This document shows, one piece after another, positions 26,371 through 35,754 of a DNA stretch of 64,000 bases (position 1 is the stretch's first letter; the number at the start of each line of letters is the position of its first letter). Below the pieces are notes generated by a model that did no database searches, was not told the DNA's origin, and saw only the letters and a program-made list of their open reading frames with translations. The translations under genes and the position numbers were made by a program. The stretch comes from Pontibacter sp. E15-1 (GTDB lineage Bacteria > Bacteroidota > Bacteroidia > Cytophagales > Hymenobacteraceae), in NCBI RefSeq assembly GCF_022601975.1, contig NZ_JAKVIR010000001.1, positions 1 to 64,000 on the forward strand, read 5' to 3'.

Positions 26371-26531
26371 GAGCATGTTTAAATTTCGTTTTTGGAAGCG
26401 AAAATTGTTCAGGAAGGGTTCTGGCGAAGCGTTTTTTGAGCCGCATAGCAGCGCTATGGGGTGATAAAAAGGCGAAGTCAGGTTCCTTAATGGACAATTT
26501 GCAGCCCAAAAGATGAATTTTAAACATGCTC
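26371..26531. mobile_element. MITE-like element, copy B (161 bp), inserted at a stop codon
   Basis: Inverted nearly identical copy of 9523-9683, with termini GAGCATGTTTAAA and TTTAAACATGCTC and flanking TAA duplications (26368-26370 and 26532-26534). In the orientation of copy A the duplication would read TTA, so both fit TNA. The last element base is part of the TAG stop codon of the heparinase II/III-type gene; restoring the pre-insertion order gives TAA at the same codon, so the protein was not changed. Confidence 0.82.
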
Positions 26532-28945
26532 TAAGGTTGTTTATTGGCTGCCACCGTTTTCACCATCACCTGCAAGATGCCAGCGGGAGGCAGGGTATAC
26601 TTCTCCTGTTTTTTACCGCCAGCGGTCAGTGTGATCACCTCAGCGCTAAGCGACGTAACGGTTAACGTCCCTCCTTCCAGAGCGAGCATAATGTCGCGGG
26701 GCGCATCCAGCGTCAGCGAGAGGTCAGGCAGCTGTATGCTTCGGCAGCCGAAGAGGACAAACGCTCCCTTTTTTGCCAGGCCGTGCGCTGCTTCCAGGCG
26801 TATCTGCGAGTCTTTGGCGGTATAGTTTTGCGCGAACACCTGCCAGTCTCCCACCTTTTCTTCAGATGGGCTTTGCGCCGAGGCGATGCGGTTGGAATAG
26901 CCTTTGTAGGGGCGCAGCACCGTCAGGTAAGTAAAGTTTTTGGCAGGCACGGCCTGGTATACCACCCTGTTCTTGCCATTGTTGCCGGCAAGCGACAACG
27001 CTTTAACAGGCGTTAACTGGAGGATATCGAGGCCAGTGGCGTCTCCAAAATTGGCTCTGGCCAACGCCGGGGCATCTTCCAGGGAGTAATTGCCCTGCCA
27101 TACCTGCTGGTAGCGGTGCTCCTCCGGACTCTGGAATTCGTCTTTCACGATCCAGAATTCATCTTTCAGGAAAAGCACCTTGCGGGTATACCTGATCGCC
27201 TGCTTCTGAAAGCCGTTGTGCGAGCCGATAAACAAATCATACCCAGCGGCAGGGAGCCATACCTTGACATTGGCCTGGGGCAATTCCGCGAATTTGCCAA
27301 AGCCACTGCCGCCTTCGTTTCCTTTCCATTTCTGGCCCTGCGGCATAGAGTCTGCCAGCGCCACGTTTTTCACCCACGAGTTTTTGAACAACTCCAAGTC
27401 CGGAAGCGAATACCGTACCTGGTAATTGGGCAGCAGCGGCACCCCATAGGCATAGGCCTGCACGCCTAACACATCGCCGTGCTGGTGATCGGGTTTCTGT
27501 TTAGACACGCCCGTGGAGATGACCATATACATATCCTCGGGGTTCCACCCGTCACGCATCACGTAATACCCGGTTTCGGGCAGGGCGGTGGAGGTAAAAG
27601 CCGGGGCCTGGGTGCGTATATTTTTAAGGTCATCCAGTTGGTCTGTGGGGGTATACCAGTAATACTCGCTGCTGATGCCGGCAGACGCGAAGTAGCCATA
27701 GGCCGGATCTCGGAAAAGCAGGTACCCCAGCAGCATGGCCTCCCCTATCTCGTTTTGCGTCGCCCAGGGTTCATCCGTGTCGTCCTGCAGCACCGGGCCG
27801 TTTTTATTGGGCAGCGCAATTGCGGCCAGCGCCGTAAACATGCGCTGCAGGGTTGCGGCCCACTGGGCATCCACTGGCATGTTGTTTTTACGGGCCAGTT
27901 GGTATACCATAAAGTAGTTGTCGATGTCGCCGATATGGTAATGCACGGTGCGCTCAAACTGAAAGCCGTCCGGGTTCACCTCTTTCTCCAGGTGTTCGCC
28001 CAATAGTTTCATGGCATGGGCATACCATTTGTCCGCTCCCTCAACCTCCGGGAAAAGGATGGCGATCATCGCCAGGGCCGTCATGCCCTTGGTCTGGTGG
28101 TTGCCGTAGCTAAACTGCTGGTTCTCGCGGTACAGGAACGCGGCATGGTGCAGAAACGTCCGGATCAGCAGGAGCTGCTCATCGTCGGAGTACTGGTCAG
28201 AGGCCAGAAAGGCATGGTGGGCAAACAGCCAGTTCAGCATGCGGTTGCCGCCCCTGAAGGCCTCGTAGGTGCCGTTACCGTCTTCCAGCGTCTCTACTTT
28301 ATGGGCATTAAAGGCAGTGTTGAGGGAGGCTACCTGCTCCGTGAAGTAATTGATGTACCGCTCGTCCTGGGTGATGAAATAGCTGAGGGCCATGTCGGGG
28401 GCCTTGTGCTGGCGCGACAGGTGCCGGACGGCATAGGCGTTCACCGCTTCCCCTTTCAGATTTTTGAAGGGAAGCTTCCAGTTAGTCTGGGCCGGATAAA
28501 GGTCCATGTGCCCGTGCGCACTAACCGGGTGGGCAGCCTTCTTATCCGGGAAACGGGCCAGGTAATCCGCCAGCCTATCGTCAAAATGCTGCCAGTTAAA
28601 GTAGTAGCGCTGCGCGGCTTTTTGCCGGAAGTAGTTTGCGAGTTCCTTTTTAGCTTTCTCCTGATTTCTTTTTCCGCCTTTCTGATAAAGTTGCGTGAGC
28701 TGGGTTAGCGCAGGGTCAGCCGTTTTCTTCAGAACGGTAAACAGTTCTCCGTCGCGCAGCACCCGGTCGGCTGGCACCTGCGCCTGAGCCGCCACGCTGC
28801 CAAGGTTTGCCAGCACACACAGCGCCAGTAAGGCAGCCACCCGAAATACCAGGCAAGACCTAAGCCGAGGCGCTGTGGCGATGGAAGGTGTATACATTAT
28901 TCTTTGGCGGTTATGGTAAGTTGCGTTTCGTCTCATAGGGTTCAT
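26531..28945 (-). CDS. Heparinase II/III-family polysaccharide lyase (candidate alginate lyase)
   Basis: An 804-residue exported protein. A hydrophobic signal segment lies at about 33-52; an ATG at codon 17 (28897) would give a more normal signal peptide and may be the real start. An (alpha/alpha) toroid fills about 60-450, with YGNHQTKG (Asn282-His283) and FERTVHYHIGD (Tyr336) as candidate active-site residues; an anti-parallel beta part follows, with KPDHQHGD (His487, His489) in the place of the conserved His of the family. This is the fold of PL12/15/17/21/39 lyases; it is clearly different from the two PL17 proteins nearby. Last gene of the susC-led alginate operon, 31 bases after the PL17 stop, so exo-type alginate oligosaccharide cleavage is plausible. 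Another uronic-acid polymer remains possible. Confidence 0.8.
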   Translation of the reverse strand: MNPMRRNATYHNRQRIMYTPSIATAPRLRSCLVFRVAALLALCVLANLGSVAAQAQVPADRVLRDGELFTVLKKTADPALTQLTQLYQKGGKRNQEKAKKELANYFRQKAAQRYYFNWQHFDDRLADYLARFPDKKAAHPVSAHGHMDLYPAQTNWKLPFKNLKGEAVNAYAVRHLSRQHKAPDMALSYFITQDERYINYFTEQVASLNTAFNAHKVETLEDGNGTYEAFRGGNRMLNWLFAHHAFLASDQYSDDEQLLLIRTFLHHAAFLYRENQQFSYGNHQTKGMTALAMIAILFPEVEGADKWYAHAMKLLGEHLEKEVNPDGFQFERTVHYHIGDIDNYFMVYQLARKNNMPVDAQWAATLQRMFTALAAIALPNKNGPVLQDDTDEPWATQNEIGEAMLLGYLLFRDPAYGYFASAGISSEYYWYTPTDQLDDLKNIRTQAPAFTSTALPETGYYVMRDGWNPEDMYMVISTGVSKQKPDHQHGDVLGVQAYAYGVPLLPNYQVRYSLPDLELFKNSWVKNVALADSMPQGQKWKGNEGGSGFGKFAELPQANVKVWLPAAGYDLFIGSHNGFQKQAIRYTRKVLFLKDEFWIVKDEFQSPEEHRYQQVWQGNYSLEDAPALARANFGDATGLDILQLTPVKALSLAGNNGKNRVVYQAVPAKNFTYLTVLRPYKGYSNRIASAQSPSEEKVGDWQVFAQNYTAKDSQIRLEAAHGLAKKGAFVLFGCRSIQLPDLSLTLDAPRDIMLALEGGTLTVTSLSAEVITLTAGGKKQEKYTLPPAGILQVMVKTVAANKQP

Positions 28946-28976
28946 TGGTGCTACTGCTTGGCTGGCTAGGTATCGC

Positions 28977-31202
28977 CTATAAATTTTGCTTCAGGGCTGC
29001 CCTGGGTCCATACCAGTGCGTGCCCGACCAGCGTACGTTCTTGCCATCCAGGGTTAGCTGGCAGGGGCTTTCCTGATTTGGGCCAGTGGCCAGCAAAAGG
29101 ATTTTCTGCTCGCCAGATGCAAAGGCTATCTCCAGGGCCATTCCGGTGGTCGATTTGCCCACCAGCGAAACCCCCTTCAACTGACTGGCAGTCTGCCCCG
29201 TCGCTTTTGTACCCGGAGTATGCTTGCCGTGTGGCTCGATGACCGATACAAAGGTGTGCTGCCTCGCTTCCGGTATCCGGAGCAGCAGCCCCGGCTCTTT
29301 TCGTAAATTGTCGTCCGGATCCTGAGCGCCAATCCGAGTGAACAGGATTTCGGTAGCAGCGGTAGAAGCCGTGGTGAGGGTATAAAATAGCCCGTTGTGT
29401 TGCCAGGTTACCTGCGCGGGCTGGTTGCCGGGCTTTGCGATGGCGGTAAGTTGCAGGTGCTCATACCCGTTGGCTTTGCCCAAAGGAGACGTGCCCAGCG
29501 CTTTCCGCTCAAAGGTAGTGGCCGTGATATCGCCCAGGTAATAATAGGGCAAATCATACTGGTGGCTGCTCTCCGAGGCAACGTCAAATACATCCACCAC
29601 CACCGGGTGTTCGAGCACGGAATCCTGGATCATGGCCACGTAGCGCTTCATCGTCACGCCCGGATATGCCCCTTCCGCAATGGCGGCGGTAAGTTGTACC
29701 TCTGGGGTCTTGCTGTCAAAGTAAAGTGTGCGTGGGGCCATGCGCTCCGACAAACGGATATCGCCGCCAAAGTGCGACTGCCCGTCCACGACGAGGGTAT
29801 TGTGTGCCACGGTTTGCTGCGCCCACGTTTTGTTTTCGGGCAAGTAGCGGCCGCCGTCTTTGTCCGGGTTATTCACGAAGCGCACCGCCCCATAGTCCTG
29901 CAAAACCTCCTGCCCCTGATCATACAGCAGCAGCGAAAGCTTGTCATAATGCCCGTGGCTCAGGCCATGCGCGCTATACTTCATCACGGCGCAGGTATGA
30001 TCCTGCCCACCGCCGCTCCGCAGAATGCCAATTCCGCCTTCCGTTCCCTGGGCCCCGTCGCGCAAAACCACGGAATGCCACCTGAAGGGCGCTGCCAGTC
30101 CTTTGCTGATCGCGGCGGCAATCTCCACCCCCTCCGCCGTCAAAATCACCCGCCCCTGTGTTTCTGCGATGCTCAGTAATTCGGGGTTCTTCGCATACCC
30201 ATATACCAGGTCAACGGCATACACCATTTCATCGGTGGTAAGGTCTTCGCCCTTGATCGCATCGTTCAACGGGAAGAACGTGTTCTTGTAAGTAAGCTGC
30301 AGCGTGGCCTGCACCGCTTTCACCAGCACGCTGTCGCGGTAAGCGAAAATGTTAAGCGCTGGCTGCCGGTGCCCGATGGCTTTGGCAAAAAGCACAAACG
30401 GCATCATGGCATAGCGCTGGTAGTAGGGCCCTTCGGTATAATAGCCGTCCGGGGAGAAAAGCTGGTCCAGCTGGGCCAGGAACCCGCCTTTGCCGTCTTT
30501 CGCTAACCCGCGCAACGCTTGCTCCACCAACTCCTGTTTTCCTGTCACATACCCGGTCATGCCCACGGCTGCCACCGCCCAAGTGCCATGGTTGTGGATG
30601 CGGTTGAAAGAATAGGCTGACCCTTCGGAAAGAAACTCTGCCATCGGGTAAAAAAGCGCTTTGTTCAGGGTGGTGATGTCGTCTTTGCCCAGCCAGTCAT
30701 ACACACAGTCGTAAGCCTGGATGGTGTGCACCAGCCACACACAGTCGTTCAGGCTCTGCCAGAAAAGCTTACCGGGTGTTTTGGAGGTCGCGGCCGGGTG
30801 CAGTGGCAAGATGGTATAGATCTTTGCGTACGCCAGCAGCATGTCCTTCACATACCGGGCATACCGTTCATCCTTTGTTATCTGGTATACCATACCCGCC
30901 GCATACATCGCTTTATAATTCTTCTGATGCTGCCTGTGGGTGCGTCCTCCCCCCGCATCCCGTGGAAAGGGCACGTCCAGTTTTGCCTTTAGCGCCTTGT
31001 CAGCTTCCTTTTTCAGCTCCTCATACGAACTGTCCAACAACGGATACCGCCCGAGGCTCTGCCTGATTTGCTGCACCCCCTGCTTTGTCAGGACAAGCGA
31101 TGGATGGGTACCTCTGGATGCTGGCTGCGCCTGGGCCATACCCTGCTGCCACAGCACGACAAAACTGAACAACAAAACAAGAAAACGGTAGCTATGCGCC
31201 AT
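28977..31202 (-). CDS. Alginate lyase PL17 (oligoalginate exolyase), copy 1
   Basis: A 741-residue protein with signal peptide (cleavage near residue 25, MAQAQP). Alginate-lyase toroid about 35-360: FWQSLNDCVWLVHTIQAYD, NRIHNHGTWAVAAVGMTGYV (Asn204-His205) and GYYTEGPYYQRYAMMPF (Tyr261). Heparinase II/III-type beta domain about 385-600: HGLSHGHYDKLSLLLYDQG (His416/His418) and NKTWAQQTVAHNTLVVDG. Order and spacing agree with PL17 enzymes such as Alg17C, which release unsaturated uronate monomers from oligoalginate in the periplasm. It follows PL6 in the susC-led operon. A second PL17 at 43520-45742 is its paralogue, with the same motifs almost unchanged. Confidence 0.92.
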   Translation of the reverse strand: MAHSYRFLVLLFSFVVLWQQGMAQAQPASRGTHPSLVLTKQGVQQIRQSLGRYPLLDSSYEELKKEADKALKAKLDVPFPRDAGGGRTHRQHQKNYKAMYAAGMVYQITKDERYARYVKDMLLAYAKIYTILPLHPAATSKTPGKLFWQSLNDCVWLVHTIQAYDCVYDWLGKDDITTLNKALFYPMAEFLSEGSAYSFNRIHNHGTWAVAAVGMTGYVTGKQELVEQALRGLAKDGKGGFLAQLDQLFSPDGYYTEGPYYQRYAMMPFVLFAKAIGHRQPALNIFAYRDSVLVKAVQATLQLTYKNTFFPLNDAIKGEDLTTDEMVYAVDLVYGYAKNPELLSIAETQGRVILTAEGVEIAAAISKGLAAPFRWHSVVLRDGAQGTEGGIGILRSGGGQDHTCAVMKYSAHGLSHGHYDKLSLLLYDQGQEVLQDYGAVRFVNNPDKDGGRYLPENKTWAQQTVAHNTLVVDGQSHFGGDIRLSERMAPRTLYFDSKTPEVQLTAAIAEGAYPGVTMKRYVAMIQDSVLEHPVVVDVFDVASESSHQYDLPYYYLGDITATTFERKALGTSPLGKANGYEHLQLTAIAKPGNQPAQVTWQHNGLFYTLTTASTAATEILFTRIGAQDPDDNLRKEPGLLLRIPEARQHTFVSVIEPHGKHTPGTKATGQTASQLKGVSLVGKSTTGMALEIAFASGEQKILLLATGPNQESPCQLTLDGKNVRWSGTHWYGPRAALKQNL

Positions 31203-31283
31203 GCTGTGTGCGTCAGAAGGGTGATGATTTTATAAAAATGCCGCTGCGTCTGCGCCCCAACGCGCCACTGTAAGCATTGTCAA

Positions 31284-32630
31284 TCAGATAGCTTGCTTAT
31301 ACCAGGTGGGTCCTGCCGACGCTGGTGTGACAGGAAGCTCAATGTCTGGGGCGCCTTTCTCTTTCCAGATGCCGTTTTTTCCTTTTACATAGGCTTGGGA
31401 ACTTCGCTTAAAGCCCTCCAGGCTGGTTGTAGCCCCGATGTTATACCTGTTCTCGCGGAAGGTGATGCCCGGCAAGGGGTGAGCCATTTCGTATACCGCC
31501 TTCACCCTGGGGTTGTAAAAGGTGTTCCCGGAGATCAGCGTGCGCTCAGGTTGCAGAATTTGCTGTGCCCTGCTGCCCACGCCCAGCTGCCAGCTGCTGC
31601 AAAACAGGAAAACATTGTCTCTGACCGTTACATCGCGCACCTGGTGGTAGCCGTTCAGCGGGGAGTTCACCACGCCGTTCATCACCACCAGGCTGGACTT
31701 GTTCTCGCTTCCGTTCAGTTCCTGCAAGTGGTTGCCATATACCTGATGGCCCTGGTTGATGACGCGGATGCCTCCGGTCTCTTTGACGTTGTTGCCAATA
31801 AAGTAATTCTGCCGGATGGTGTTGTTGTTACCGTGCCGCAGCACCACGGCCCCCTTCGACTCATAGAACACGTTGTCCTGAATCACATTCTCCGCTGATT
31901 TAATGGAGATGATTTCGGCCTCGCCATCGCACCTAAAGAAATAGTTCTGCTCCACCACCGTCTGCGACGTATGCATGGAGTGCTCTGAGGTGCCAATGCG
32001 AATGGTCTCGCCGCCATTTTGTCCCAGCCGGGGCCTGTGGCCAAAGTAGTTATGGTCTATGCGGTGGCGGTTTTCCCGGCTGGCCGTGTCGCTGAGCCAT
32101 ACCACCAGCGTCGTTCCTTCGCTTTTTTTGCCTTCCAGCAGGTTATGGTCGAAGCGGTTGTTTTTGCCGTACAGGTTCACCCATTTCTCATCTTCCCCCA
32201 CATTGCTGTAATCCTGAATAACACAGTCGGTCACCCGGCAGTTGTTCGCCACCGACTTAGCGTCTTTTCGAAAGGAAACAATGCTTTTGGAGGGGGCGAT
32301 TCCGTTTTTGAAGTGCAGCCCGTGTACCTCCAGGTATTCGCCCGCGATGCTGAGCTCACTTTGCCCGCTCAAAACAACTTTCCCCTTTTCCTCAGCGGTG
32401 AGCACGATGGGGGCGTTGGCCTGGCCGTGGCCCTGAAACAGAATGGCGGCATTCTCCCACTTTCCGTTCGCCATCACCAGCGTATCGCCGGGCTGGGCTT
32501 TGGAGATAGCGGCCTTCAGCTCGGCAGGCGTTCTGACAAGCACGCGCGTGCCCCTTGCTTTCCAGGCAATGCTTATACTTGCACAGCCAAGCAGCAGTGC
32601 AAGTATAAGTCCTTTAGTATAGTGTCTCAT
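31284..32630 (-). CDS. Alginate lyase PL6 (single-domain), lipoprotein
   Basis: A 448-residue protein from the ATG at 32628-32630, which gives a lipoprotein signal (LALLLGC, Cys16); an ATG 17 codons upstream overlaps the end of the previous gene. The rest is one right-handed parallel beta helix of the chondroitinase B/PL6 type: repeated N-rich turns, with the catalytic Lys in EIISIKSAEN (Lys244) and the catalytic Arg in AVVLRHGNNN (Arg265), the usual 21 residues apart. PL6 enzymes cut alginate, many with preference for MG or G blocks. The gene follows the surface glycan-binding protein and precedes PL17. Confidence 0.92.
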   Translation of the reverse strand: MRHYTKGLILALLLGCASISIAWKARGTRVLVRTPAELKAAISKAQPGDTLVMANGKWENAAILFQGHGQANAPIVLTAEEKGKVVLSGQSELSIAGEYLEVHGLHFKNGIAPSKSIVSFRKDAKSVANNCRVTDCVIQDYSNVGEDEKWVNLYGKNNRFDHNLLEGKKSEGTTLVVWLSDTASRENRHRIDHNYFGHRPRLGQNGGETIRIGTSEHSMHTSQTVVEQNYFFRCDGEAEIISIKSAENVIQDNVFYESKGAVVLRHGNNNTIRQNYFIGNNVKETGGIRVINQGHQVYGNHLQELNGSENKSSLVVMNGVVNSPLNGYHQVRDVTVRDNVFLFCSSWQLGVGSRAQQILQPERTLISGNTFYNPRVKAVYEMAHPLPGITFRENRYNIGATTSLEGFKRSSQAYVKGKNGIWKEKGAPDIELPVTPASAGPTWYKQAI

Positions 32631-32670
32631 AACTATGTGTTTATACCTCAAGCGCCTTTGGCCTTCCGTT

Positions 32671-34170
32671 CTAGAAAGCATCTGTCAGGTCTACTGCGCC
32701 AACGCCTGTCAGCACTTTATCCGTGATCGAAATCCAGTCTATGTTCACTTCCAGCGGCACATTCGTTTGGCTATCCACCAGAAAGTTGATGCGGGTATAC
32801 TTGTCTGCGGCCACGGCTGCCTCCGTCACGGTTGGCGCCAGGTCTGAAAGCCGCACAGCGATAAGGGCCCACTGCTTGCCATCCTCCCCAAAGGTTGCCT
32901 TGTACTTCTCCGGGCTCAGGTTGCTCAGTTTCAGCGAGTAGCTGTCGTTCTTGGTCAGGTATAGCTTGACGGTGGGTGTGGTGTTGTTCACGTTCAGCCA
33001 GAAGTGCAGCACCGGCTGGCCGCCCGCATTGTTGGTATACATGCTCGTCCAGGACGAGTTTTCCTGCTTATCGAAGCGGATATAAGAGACAGAGCTTCCG
33101 CCTGCATCGCCGGTGCCGTCAAGCATCTCGAGGTGGTAATATGCGCTTCCTGCCGGGAAGGCCGGCTGTGCGGCCGTGCCGTTGATTGTGCTGCTCACCG
33201 TGAAGGCCGACTTGCCGATGGTAACCGCCGACAGGCTCTGGTCCTCAAAATCAAAGTAGGTTTCCACGTTGGATGCGATGTAGGCGACCGGATGCTCCAC
33301 AACCTGCTGCTGCCCGTTGGCAGTATACTGCAGCTTGATAGTGGTATTACCCGTAGTGTTTCCGGCAGCCACAAAAGAGAGGGAGCCTGCCTGCTTGTCG
33401 GTCACGGTGGCCTCAGTAGTACCGATGAACACTTTCTCCACCATGTTCAGGTTGTCCCCTTCCAGCACATAGCTCTTTCCCTTGATCAGGAGCGGTGTCC
33501 AGTTGTTTACGCGCGGCGAAGGCGTGAGCACCTGCAAGCCACGCTTGACGGCCACTTCCTCGCGGCCCGTTTGTGTAAAGTAGGTATAGGAGATGTCCAC
33601 CACCTGATCGTTGTCGAACAAGGGCACCAGCACGGCCATGGAGGCTTCCCGCTGGTACACGATGGTCGCTTCCTTTCCGCCGAACAGCACTTTGTCAATC
33701 ACGTTGAGCTTCGTGCCGCCCAGGATGACCACATCATTCGCGTAAGCCTCTTCCTTGATGTCAGAGAGCTCGCTTTGCACCGCGGGCACCGGATAGCTTA
33801 TCTGGATGGTGCCGGCAGAGACGCCCTCTTTTTTAGCCGCCGTGAGCACGCTGATCTTTCCGCCCTTTGCCTCGGGGGCCACCTGAATGATCAGCTGGTT
33901 GCTGTTTACCCGGCGTTGGATCGGGCAAAGCACCCCGCCGATGTAGGCGCTGTCCACGAAGTTGAGGTTCTCCCCATACACCGTGACCAGCTCCTTCACA
34001 TCTGCCACTTCCGGCTCAAAGGAAGAGATGACCGGGCTCACGCCCTGAATCTCCTCCATGGTCTGGTCTATTTCCTCGCCGTAGCAGGACGACAAAAGCA
34101 GTAGCATCACAAGAAACTGAACCACCTTGTTTTGGGCTCCTGCGTGGTATAATCGTATTGCGCTGTTCAT
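32671..34170 (-). CDS. Surface glycan-binding lipoprotein with IPT/TIG domains (SusE/SusF-like role)
   Basis: A 499-residue lipoprotein (lipobox LLLSSC, Cys29). After a linker it has three Ig-like IPT/TIG modules in a row: one from about 48 (PVISSFEPEVADVKELVTVYGENLNF), one from about 128 and one from about 220 (LLIKGKSYVLEGDNLNMVEKVFIG). A C-terminal jelly-roll-like domain (about 305-490) with YFDFEDQSL and FWLNVNNTTPTVKLYL may bind carbohydrate. Proteins of this build take the place of SusE/F beside SusCD pairs and present glycan at the cell surface. The gene lies 58 bases after susD. Alginate as ligand is inferred from the locus. Confidence 0.85.
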   Translation of the reverse strand: MNSAIRLYHAGAQNKVVQFLVMLLLLSSCYGEEIDQTMEEIQGVSPVISSFEPEVADVKELVTVYGENLNFVDSAYIGGVLCPIQRRVNSNQLIIQVAPEAKGGKISVLTAAKKEGVSAGTIQISYPVPAVQSELSDIKEEAYANDVVILGGTKLNVIDKVLFGGKEATIVYQREASMAVLVPLFDNDQVVDISYTYFTQTGREEVAVKRGLQVLTPSPRVNNWTPLLIKGKSYVLEGDNLNMVEKVFIGTTEATVTDKQAGSLSFVAAGNTTGNTTIKLQYTANGQQQVVEHPVAYIASNVETYFDFEDQSLSAVTIGKSAFTVSSTINGTAAQPAFPAGSAYYHLEMLDGTGDAGGSSVSYIRFDKQENSSWTSMYTNNAGGQPVLHFWLNVNNTTPTVKLYLTKNDSYSLKLSNLSPEKYKATFGEDGKQWALIAVRLSDLAPTVTEAAVAADKYTRINFLVDSQTNVPLEVNIDWISITDKVLTGVGAVDLTDAF

Positions 34171-34228
34171 ATAGTAACGTGATTTTATAAGTACATAATT
34201 CAGAAGTGGCTGCCTTGAAAACTCCGGG

Positions 34229-35743
34229 TTAGTACCCGATATTCTGGGTCACCCTCGGGTTCACATCAATCTCAAACTGGGGGATCGGCAATACCAGCTG
34301 CCAGTCGGCAATGGGGCCGGTGCTGAAAAAGCCCTGCTCCGGATTGTTATAGTATGGCTCTGTCTGGAAGTGCGCGTTCATCACGGACTTCGCCAGCCCG
34401 AGGCGCAGCAGGTCGAACCAGCGCTGGTTCTCAAAGGCGAACTCCAGTCTCCTCTCCTTTGCCAGAGAAAGAATAAAGTTGTAGTAATTGCCGGCGTTTT
34501 CTGCGGTATAGGGCTCGCTGCCCTGCACGGAGCGGCTGTGTACCCTGTTCAGATACCCGATGGCTTCTGCGGTTGGCGCGCCGTTGTTCTCGTTAATCGC
34601 CTCCGCAAGCAGCAGCAGCACATCCGAGTAGCGCAGGATAGGCCAGTCGTTTTCCGCATCCTCCTCCACGGCAAACTTCGACAGGTACTTGGTGATGTAC
34701 TTGATGTTGTTCACCTTGCCGTTCTTGCCGATCCAGGTTTCTGCCATAGAGGCTGCTTTTCTTGTCTGGTCACCATTCTGCACATAGGTATTAGTGATGT
34801 CCTCGGTGGGGTAGTTGTATTCTTCCCCGTCGCCCGTCACCACATAGTTCTCGCTGTTGTCCGGGCCGAACAGGTTGGCAAACGGCGACCCCAGCCCCAC
34901 GTTTCCGGAGGTATAGCGCACCGCAAACAGGATCTCGTTGCTGTATTCGTTGTTGATGTCGAACACCGAGGCATAGGAGCTCTGCAGGTTGTAATTGCCT
35001 TGTGCCGCCACTTCGCGCAGCAGCGTTTCCGCCTTGCTTACCCGGTCACTGCCTTTCACGGTCAGGAGGGCCTTGGCCCAGAGCGCCTGCGCCGCCCACT
35101 TCGTCACGCGGCCTTTCGCGGCGGTGGCCTGCAGCATTCCGGTTGCCTGCTCCAGGTCCTGCAGCAGGAACTCGTATACCTCTGCCTCTGTGCTGCGCTT
35201 GTAATCCTTCTTGATCGCCTCCTGGCCTGTCACGGAATGGTCCACGATGAAGACGCCGCCCCACAGGCGCACCAGGTTGAAGTACGCCAGGGCGCGCATA
35301 AACCTGGCTTCGCCTTCATACTGTCCGCGCAGCGTGGGGTCGCTCACCACGGCTATGTTGTCCAGCACGTCGTTGGCCAGGGCAATGGTGGTATAGGCAG
35401 ACCGCCAGTAATTCTCCACGTATTCGTTCAGAGAGTTCACCACAAAGCGGTCCAGGTCTCTGACGGTGGTGTGCCGCGCCACGCTCGCGTTTGGCGTCAC
35501 GGAGGTGTTATCGGAGCGGATCTCGGTGAGCGCCCATTCATCCTGCTGCATGTTGTGCAGGCTGTTGTAAGTGGCGATCAGGGCCTGGTTTATGTCTTGC
35601 GCGTTTTGATAGAAGCGCCCCTCCTCTACCTGCGATATGGGATGCAGGTCAAGTTGTTCCTCGCAGGAAGAGACGAAAAAGCTCGCCACTACCATACAAA
35701 CACACATGCCTGAGCTCTTTACTACTCTGTTTATATTTTTCAT
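34229..35743 (-). CDS. SusD/RagB-family outer-membrane lipoprotein
   Basis: A 504-residue lipoprotein (lipobox FFVSSC, Cys27) beginning EEQLDLHPISQVEEGRFYQNAQDINQALIATYNSL, the standard opening of SusD proteins, followed by TPR-like helices and the RagB/SusD C-terminal domain (RLEFAFENQRWFDLLRLGLAKSVM; LPIPQFEIDVNPRVTQNIGY at the end). It forms the lid of the SusC transporter and binds the polysaccharide at the cell surface. It starts 11 bases after susC. In this locus the expected ligand is alginate oligosaccharide. Confidence 0.95.
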   Translation of the reverse strand: MKNINRVVKSSGMCVCMVVASFFVSSCEEQLDLHPISQVEEGRFYQNAQDINQALIATYNSLHNMQQDEWALTEIRSDNTSVTPNASVARHTTVRDLDRFVVNSLNEYVENYWRSAYTTIALANDVLDNIAVVSDPTLRGQYEGEARFMRALAYFNLVRLWGGVFIVDHSVTGQEAIKKDYKRSTEAEVYEFLLQDLEQATGMLQATAAKGRVTKWAAQALWAKALLTVKGSDRVSKAETLLREVAAQGNYNLQSSYASVFDINNEYSNEILFAVRYTSGNVGLGSPFANLFGPDNSENYVVTGDGEEYNYPTEDITNTYVQNGDQTRKAASMAETWIGKNGKVNNIKYITKYLSKFAVEEDAENDWPILRYSDVLLLLAEAINENNGAPTAEAIGYLNRVHSRSVQGSEPYTAENAGNYYNFILSLAKERRLEFAFENQRWFDLLRLGLAKSVMNAHFQTEPYYNNPEQGFFSTGPIADWQLVLPIPQFEIDVNPRVTQNIGY

Positions 35744-35754
35744 TGTCTTGCAGC

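Noticed and set aside
34370-35713. Plus-strand open frame of 447 codons antisense to susD
   Set aside because: Shadow of the SusD gene; His/Arg/Val-rich composition without domains. The same reasoning applies to 33004-34104, 3623-4504, 832-1917 and 25106-26227 on the plus strand and 20292-21413 on the minus strand.
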